Source: JADFUS01 sp036653215 (GTDB lineage: Bacteria > Bacteroidota > Bacteroidia > Bacteroidales > Rikenellaceae). From it: a stretch of 18,903 nucleotides of DNA. Location of the stretch: NCBI GenBank assembly GCA_036653215.1, contig JAVVUK010000026.1:1-18903 (forward strand), written 5' to 3'. The position numbers were made by a program, and so were the translations under genes. The notes below the pieces were generated by a model. It saw only the letters and a list, made by a program, of their open reading frames with translations. It made no database searches and was not told where the DNA came from. Positions 15,524-18,903 of this stretch are shown one piece after another. Position 1 is the first letter of the stretch; each line of letters starts with the position of its first letter.

Positions 15524-16330
15524 ATGAATTTTTCTATGCCTCCTGTTGTAAAGAATTTGTTGATCATCAACATTATATTTTTTATGGCGCAGCAGCTTCT
15601 TCCAAATGGGGAGGCTTTTACAAATGCTCTTGCCCTGCACTATTGGGGAAGCGACCAATTTAGAATATATCAGCTTATAACATATATGTTTCTGCATGGC
15701 AGCATTTCGCATCTCTTTTTTAATATGTTTGCCTTATGGATGTTCGGTCGTATAGTAGAATACGACATTAGCAGCAAGCGTTTTCTTACTTTTTATATGG
15801 TATGTGGTATCGGTGCGGCTCTCTTTAATATGTTGGTTGTGGAGTTGCAAGTTATGGATGTCAAAGGTGCCATCTCGGCATTTGTAAATACGCCTACTCC
15901 TTCTGGGCTTAGTGACCTTGCCTCTACTAAACTTCCGGGTCTTAAACACTACATGATCGGAGCACAAGACTTTGCCACTTATGTAGATGCTTGGCAGTTG
16001 TCTCCAAACTCGGCTTCTCTTACTGCTGGGGCTGTGGAGCTTGTTAATACAGCGTTCCTGCAGCAGATAGACTCTATTACCGTTGGTGCTTCGGGGGCTA
16101 TCTTCGGGATTTTGCTTGCTTTTGGTATGATGCACCCTAACGACCGTATTATGCTTCTTATACCTCCAATACCTATGAAAGCGAAATATTTCGTTATTGG
16201 GTATGGGGTTATAGAATTGTTCTCCGGATTTATAGATAGTGGTGGAAATATAGCGCACTTTGCGCACGTGGGTGGTATGTTGTGGGGTTGGCTTTTACTT
16301 GTGTATTGGAAAAAAAGGAGATTGCTATAA
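15524..16330 (+). CDS. Rhomboid family intramembrane serine protease
   Basis: Rhomboids cleave membrane proteins within or next to their transmembrane segments. The 268-residue protein has about six hydrophobic segments. The HLFFNMFALW motif supplies the oxyanion His/Asn pair. The catalytic serine is S190 in GASGAIFG, and the catalytic histidine is H248 in HFAHVGGMLWG, so the Ser-His dyad is complete. A long insertion (about residues 108-180) between the third hydrophobic segment and the catalytic serine is a loop probably outside the membrane. No signal peptide beyond the first span. A rhomboid next to mutL is a recurrent Bacteroidota arrangement as I recall it. Its stop TAA shares a base with the ATG of the next gene (TAATG, 16328-16332). 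The substrate is unknown. Confidence 0.95.
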   Translation: MNFSMPPVVKNLLIINIIFFMAQQLLPNGEAFTNALALHYWGSDQFRIYQLITYMFLHGSISHLFFNMFALWMFGRIVEYDISSKRFLTFYMVCGIGAALFNMLVVELQVMDVKGAISAFVNTPTPSGLSDLASTKLPGLKHYMIGAQDFATYVDAWQLSPNSASLTAGAVELVNTAFLQQIDSITVGASGAIFGILLAFGMMHPNDRIMLLIPPIPMKAKYFVIGYGVIELFSGFIDSGGNIAHFAHVGGMLWGWLLLVYWKKRRLL

Positions 16331-17457
16331 TGAAGCGTGGAAATGAAAATAAACCCCATGTAGGAATATATGGAAGGTGTAATGTGGGTAAGAGCACCCT
16401 CTTTAATATGCTTGTCGGTGAGGATAATGCGGTGGTCTCGTCTGTGGCAGGTACCACGACAGACCCTGTGCGTCGTGCTTTCGAGATACCCGATTTTGCC
16501 CCTGTGCTACTTATCGATACTCCAGGTATAGACGACATCTCCACAATAGCGGAAAAGAGAATTACCAAGACTCTCGATACTCTATATGTCGTTGATATGG
16601 TAATAATATTATATGTCACTTGGGGAGAGCCAGAGGAGTTCATATATCAAGAAGCTGTCAAACAAGGACTTGCGGTAGTTAAAATATGTAATGTATTTTA
16701 TGAAGCAGCAGCTCCCCTTGATGGGTCTTTGGCGATAGATGTCAATGATGGAGTGGGTAGAGGGGCTGTTTGCGATCTTATAAAGACGAAGTTGCCCACA
16801 TACTCGTATGCTATGCCTTCTATCTTTGGCGATAAGATAAATAAAGATGATACCGTGCTTCTTATAGCTCCTATTGACAGTGAGGCTCCAGCAGGAAGAC
16901 TCATCTTGCCACAGGTGCAGGCTTTGCGTGATGCTTTAGATAAGGAGGCTATTGCTATTCTTATCCAACCATCGCAGATAGAGGCTTTCTTAGCAAAAGG
17001 GATTACTCCAACGTTGGTAGTGGTAGATAGTCAGGTTATAGATGTTGTGACACGTAAGTTGCCCAAAGGTCTGGAGGTCACCACATTCAGTATTTTGCTT
17101 GCTGCCATGAAAGGAGATATTTCTCTTTATAAAAAAGGATTAGAAGTTATAGATACCCTTCGTGATGGTGATAAAATATTGATACTTGAAAATTGTCTCC
17201 ATCAAACCTCTTGCGAGGATATAGGACGCATAAAGATACCTAAATGGTTACGTGAATATAGTGGTAAGACCCTTCATTTCGATATTGTATCTGGGCTTAC
17301 ACCACTACCAGTCAATATGGGTGATTATGTATTAGCAATTCAATGTGGAGGTTGCATGGTAACACGCCGACAACTCATGGGGCGCATCCAACGAGTTCAT
17401 AACGCCGGTGTTCCTATAACAAATTATGGGATGTGCATCAAGAAGCTCCGTTCTTAG
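16330..17457 (+). CDS. hydF: [FeFe]-hydrogenase maturation GTPase HydF
   Basis: HydF is the scaffold on which the [FeFe]-hydrogenase 2Fe subcluster is built from HydE and HydG products. I start at ATG 16330 (MKRGNENKPHVGIYG), coupled to the rhomboid stop; an earlier ATG at 16282 lies inside the rhomboid gene. This gives 375 residues. The P loop GRCNVGKS is at 15-22, AGTTTDP is the G2 element and DTPG is at 63-66. The G4 motif NKxD is not recognisable (ICNVFYEAA instead). The C-terminal cluster domain has C289 and H291 (CLH), EDIGRIKIPKWL, then QCGGC (338-342) and GVPITNYGM. Spacing fits the CxH-x(46-53)-HCxxC signature, but the histidine before C339 is Q338. HydE, HydG and a hydrogenase are not in the window. 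Confidence 0.93.
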   Translation: MKRGNENKPHVGIYGRCNVGKSTLFNMLVGEDNAVVSSVAGTTTDPVRRAFEIPDFAPVLLIDTPGIDDISTIAEKRITKTLDTLYVVDMVIILYVTWGEPEEFIYQEAVKQGLAVVKICNVFYEAAAPLDGSLAIDVNDGVGRGAVCDLIKTKLPTYSYAMPSIFGDKINKDDTVLLIAPIDSEAPAGRLILPQVQALRDALDKEAIAILIQPSQIEAFLAKGITPTLVVVDSQVIDVVTRKLPKGLEVTTFSILLAAMKGDISLYKKGLEVIDTLRDGDKILILENCLHQTSCEDIGRIKIPKWLREYSGKTLHFDIVSGLTPLPVNMGDYVLAIQCGGCMVTRRQLMGRIQRVHNAGVPITNYGMCIKKLRS

Positions 17458-17487
17458 TGATGTTTATGTGTGTTTAGCGTAGGCAGT

Positions 17488-17533
17488 CATAAAAATAGTC
17501 ATTAAAGTAAAAACTTTAATGACTATTTTTATG
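17488..17533 (+). terminator. Strong intrinsic terminator after hydF
   Basis: A perfect 21-bp inverted repeat (17488-17508 with 17513-17533) surrounds an AAAA loop and is followed by TGTTTATTTTG. The descending arm contains TATTTTTATG. The T-rich side faces the + strand, so it ends the promoter-peptide-mutL-rhomboid-hydF unit. On the - strand no T run follows. Confidence 0.85.
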
Positions 17534-17567
17534 TGTTTATTTTGATGTTGACGGTGCTAAGCACTAT

Positions 17568-17834
17568 CTTAAAAGTTTCTTAGAGTGATATTAGATCCAC
17601 TCGGCGTTGGTGTCGCCCGATCTTGTATCGAATATTTATTCTTTACTTTATCTTATGTTTATCATCTAAGAAACACTTAAAAGTTTAATATTTACTTATC
17701 ATATCCACTCTGCGTTGGTGTCGTCCGATCTTGTATCGAATATTTATTCTTTACTTTATCTTATGTTTATCATCTAAGAAACACTTAAAAGTTTCTTAGA
17801 GTGATATTAGATCCACTCTGCGTTGGTGTCGCCC
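17568..17834 (-). repeat. 108-bp tandem repeat (2.5 copies) containing the rpiB 3' end
   Basis: Copies begin at 17568, 17676 and 17784, a constant offset of 108 bp; the third is partial and ends at 17834 inside rpiB. Copies 1 and 2 agree over the whole unit except for a 16-bp block (17579-17594 versus 17687-17702) and two single bases (17602/17710 and 17616/17724). Copies 1 and 3 agree at 50 of 51 positions. Read on the - strand, each copy carries the RHQRRVD codons of the RpiB C-terminus, followed by stops. The 338-bp gene-less stretch 17458-17795 holds only this array and the hydF terminator. Confidence 0.9.
17774..17799 (-). other. Inverted repeat across the rpiB stop codon
   Basis: CTAAGAAAC (17774-17782) and GTTTCTTAG (17791-17799) are perfect 9-bp complements around an 8-nt loop. 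The stem covers the rpiB stop codon (17796-17798) at the junction of repeat copies 2 and 3. No T run follows in the rpiB direction, so it may act as a weak terminator or 3'-end stabiliser, or simply arise from the repeat junction. Confidence 0.5.
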
Positions 17835-18230
17835 CCCTTCAAAAGATGTGTTAAGGAACTTCTCTACAATTTCAGCTGCCGCTATATTATCAATGAAGCG
17901 TGCTGGAAGTGAACATATGTTAGCATCATTATGCTGACGTGCAAGGCCTGCTATTTCGGATGTCCAACATATAGCCGCTCTAACAGCAGAGTGCTTGTTG
18001 AGCGTCATGCTTATTCCGTTGGCACTTCCACAAAGAGCTATCCCTAAATTATACTCGTTATTTTCTAAGCCACGAGCTAAGGCGTGCGCATAGACTGGGT
18101 AGTCTACGCTGTCGCTTGAGTTGCAGCCATAGTCTTTGACGGCGTATCCCTCAGACATTAAAAAACCGACTAAAAATTCTTTCATCTCGAAACCTGCGTG
18201 GTCAGAGGCTATGCCTATTACTTTTTCCAT
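17796..18230 (-). CDS. rpiB: Ribose-5-phosphate isomerase B
   Basis: RpiB interconverts ribose 5-phosphate and ribulose 5-phosphate in the pentose phosphate pathway (cytoplasm). The 144-residue protein is full length. It begins MEKVIGIASDHAG, with D10 and H11 in the phosphate/substrate site. The catalytic Cys is C67 in LCGSANGISM, and H100 with N101 lies in RQHNDANICSLPARF. R84 is also conserved. The C-terminus FEGGRHQRRVDLISL includes the family's usual GGRHQRRV segment. That last stretch is duplicated downstream in the 108-bp repeat. It starts 34 bp after the polyprenyl synthase stop on the same strand, suggesting one transcript. Allose 6-phosphate isomerase is a related alternative, less likely for a lone copy. 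Confidence 0.96.
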   Translation of the reverse strand: MEKVIGIASDHAGFEMKEFLVGFLMSEGYAVKDYGCNSSDSVDYPVYAHALARGLENNEYNLGIALCGSANGISMTLNKHSAVRAAICWTSEIAGLARQHNDANICSLPARFIDNIAAAEIVEKFLNTSFEGGRHQRRVDLISL

Positions 18231-18264
18231 ATCTTAAACATAAATAATTAATATTCAAAAATCT

Positions 18265-18903
18265 TTAAGCCTTACGTTTACATATATATTCTGTGAGTGC
18301 AACAAGGGCTTTACTATACTCATTTTGAGGATAACACTCAAGGCTATGTGTGATGTCTTCTTTTATCTGCTCAACCTTTTCCATAGCTTTTTCTATACCT
18401 CCTTTTTCAATGACATATTTGTAAATGCTACTTACCCCGTCCTTTACCTTGTTTACATCACGAATTATGCTTATTATATTGTTGTGTTCTTCTTTGGTGC
18501 CACTTGCCAAAGCATAGATTAGAGGTAGTGTTATTTTCCTCTCTTTTATGTCGTTACAAGATTGCTTTCCTGTGTCGTTGGTGGAATAGTCTAAAATATC
18601 GTCTATGATTTGAAATATATAACCTATTTTCTCACCTATAATCCTCATCTCTTGAGCCGTCTTTTCATCCGCTCCTCCGATTAGAGAACCGTTAAATAAA
18701 CAAGAACCCATAAGTATGGCTGTCTTGTTACGAATAACTTCGAAATATTCAGACTCACTAATATTGAGTCTTAATGTGGCATTGGCTTGTTGAAGCTCTC
18801 CGACACTCATGTTTTCTATGGCGCATGAGATGTCATCGATTATGTTGTACATCTTATTTGTAGAGGCTATATGTATCGCTTTGGCAAATACATAATCGCC
18901 TAT
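18265..18903 (-). CDS. Polyprenyl diphosphate synthase, partial (5' end outside window)
   Basis: This enzyme chain-extends allylic diphosphates with isopentenyl diphosphate to make quinone side chains or lipid carriers. The frame is open to the window edge. Reading from 18903 it begins IGDYVFAKAIHIAS, the family's GDYLFAKA-type segment that follows the first Asp-rich motif, so the ATG at 18852 is internal. The visible part is 212 residues. The second Asp-rich motif is FQIIDDILDYS, and GKQSCNDIKERKITLPLIYAL matches the family's GK...DLREGKxTLPLI stretch. The first DDxxD and the chain-length residues just before it are outside the window, so I do not choose between a long-chain (quinone) and a farnesyl/geranylgeranyl type. 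rpiB follows downstream. Confidence 0.93.
   Translation of the reverse strand: MGDYVFAKAIHIASTNKMYNIIDDISCAIENMSVGELQQANATLRLNISESEYFEVIRNKTAILMGSCLFNGSLIGGADEKTAQEMRIIGEKIGYIFQIIDDILDYSTNDTGKQSCNDIKERKITLPLIYALASGTKEEHNNIISIIRDVNKVKDGVSSIYKYVIEKGGIEKAMEKVEQIKEDITHSLECYPQNEYSKALVALTEYICKRKA

Noticed and set aside
15269..15712. 147-codon - strand frame across the mutL tail and rhomboid start
   Set aside because: It spans two genes with clear protein homology on the + strand and shows no motif of its own.
17568..17834. CRISPR array
   Set aside because: The unit is 108 bp with nearly identical sequence throughout, with no short-repeat and unique-spacer pattern and no cas genes.

Overview
This window looks like part of an assembled genome, probably a metagenome bin because it contains a run of ten Ns, from a member of the Bacteroidota and most likely the Bacteroidales. 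The evidence is the wording of RpoB, RpoC, L10 and MutL, the gene order tRNA-tuf-tRNA-Trp-secE-nusG-rplKAJL-rpoBC, A-rich leaders without Shine-Dalgarno sequences, and a Bacteroidota-type promoter (TTG, 19 nt, TATCTTTG) after rpoC. The DNA is AT-rich. A HydF-like protein suggests anaerobic [FeFe]-hydrogenase metabolism, but no hydrogenase, HydE or HydG is in the window.

Positions 1-12946 (+ strand) form the translation/transcription superoperon: the 3' part of tRNA-Tyr, tRNA-Gly(TCC), tuf, tRNA-Trp(CCA), secE, nusG, rplK, rplA, rplJ, rplL, rpoB and rpoC. These make EF-Tu, the SecE translocon subunit, an elongation factor, the ribosomal L11/L1 and L10/L12 stalk proteins and the two large RNA polymerase subunits. 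Several supplied reading frames start too early (secE, rplJ, rpoB, hydF); I give corrected starts. Hairpins lie between tuf and tRNA-Trp, between secE and nusG, and as a tandem set of four between rplL and rpoB. rpoC ends at a strong intrinsic terminator.

Positions 12996-17457 (+ strand) are a second transcription unit: promoter, an unlisted 35-aa membrane peptide, a 108-aa Bacteroidota-type membrane protein, mutL, a rhomboid protease and hydF. Two junctions are tight TAATG overlaps. mutL is interrupted: the main frame stops at 15210, ten Ns follow, and the MutL C-terminal tail resumes at 15263-15490. The unit ends at a perfect 21-bp hairpin.

Positions 17458-17795 have no gene. They hold that terminator and a 2.5-copy tandem repeat with a period of exactly 108 bp, each copy of which contains the sequence encoding the last residues of the converging rpiB gene. 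On the - strand, a polyprenyl diphosphate synthase (cut by the window end) is followed by rpiB.

I did not find a clearly new defence or mobile system. The most unusual items are the rpiB 3'-end repeat array, the tRNA-Tyr 3'-end duplicate, the short membrane peptide, the altered HydF cluster ligand and GTPase motif, and the broken mutL.
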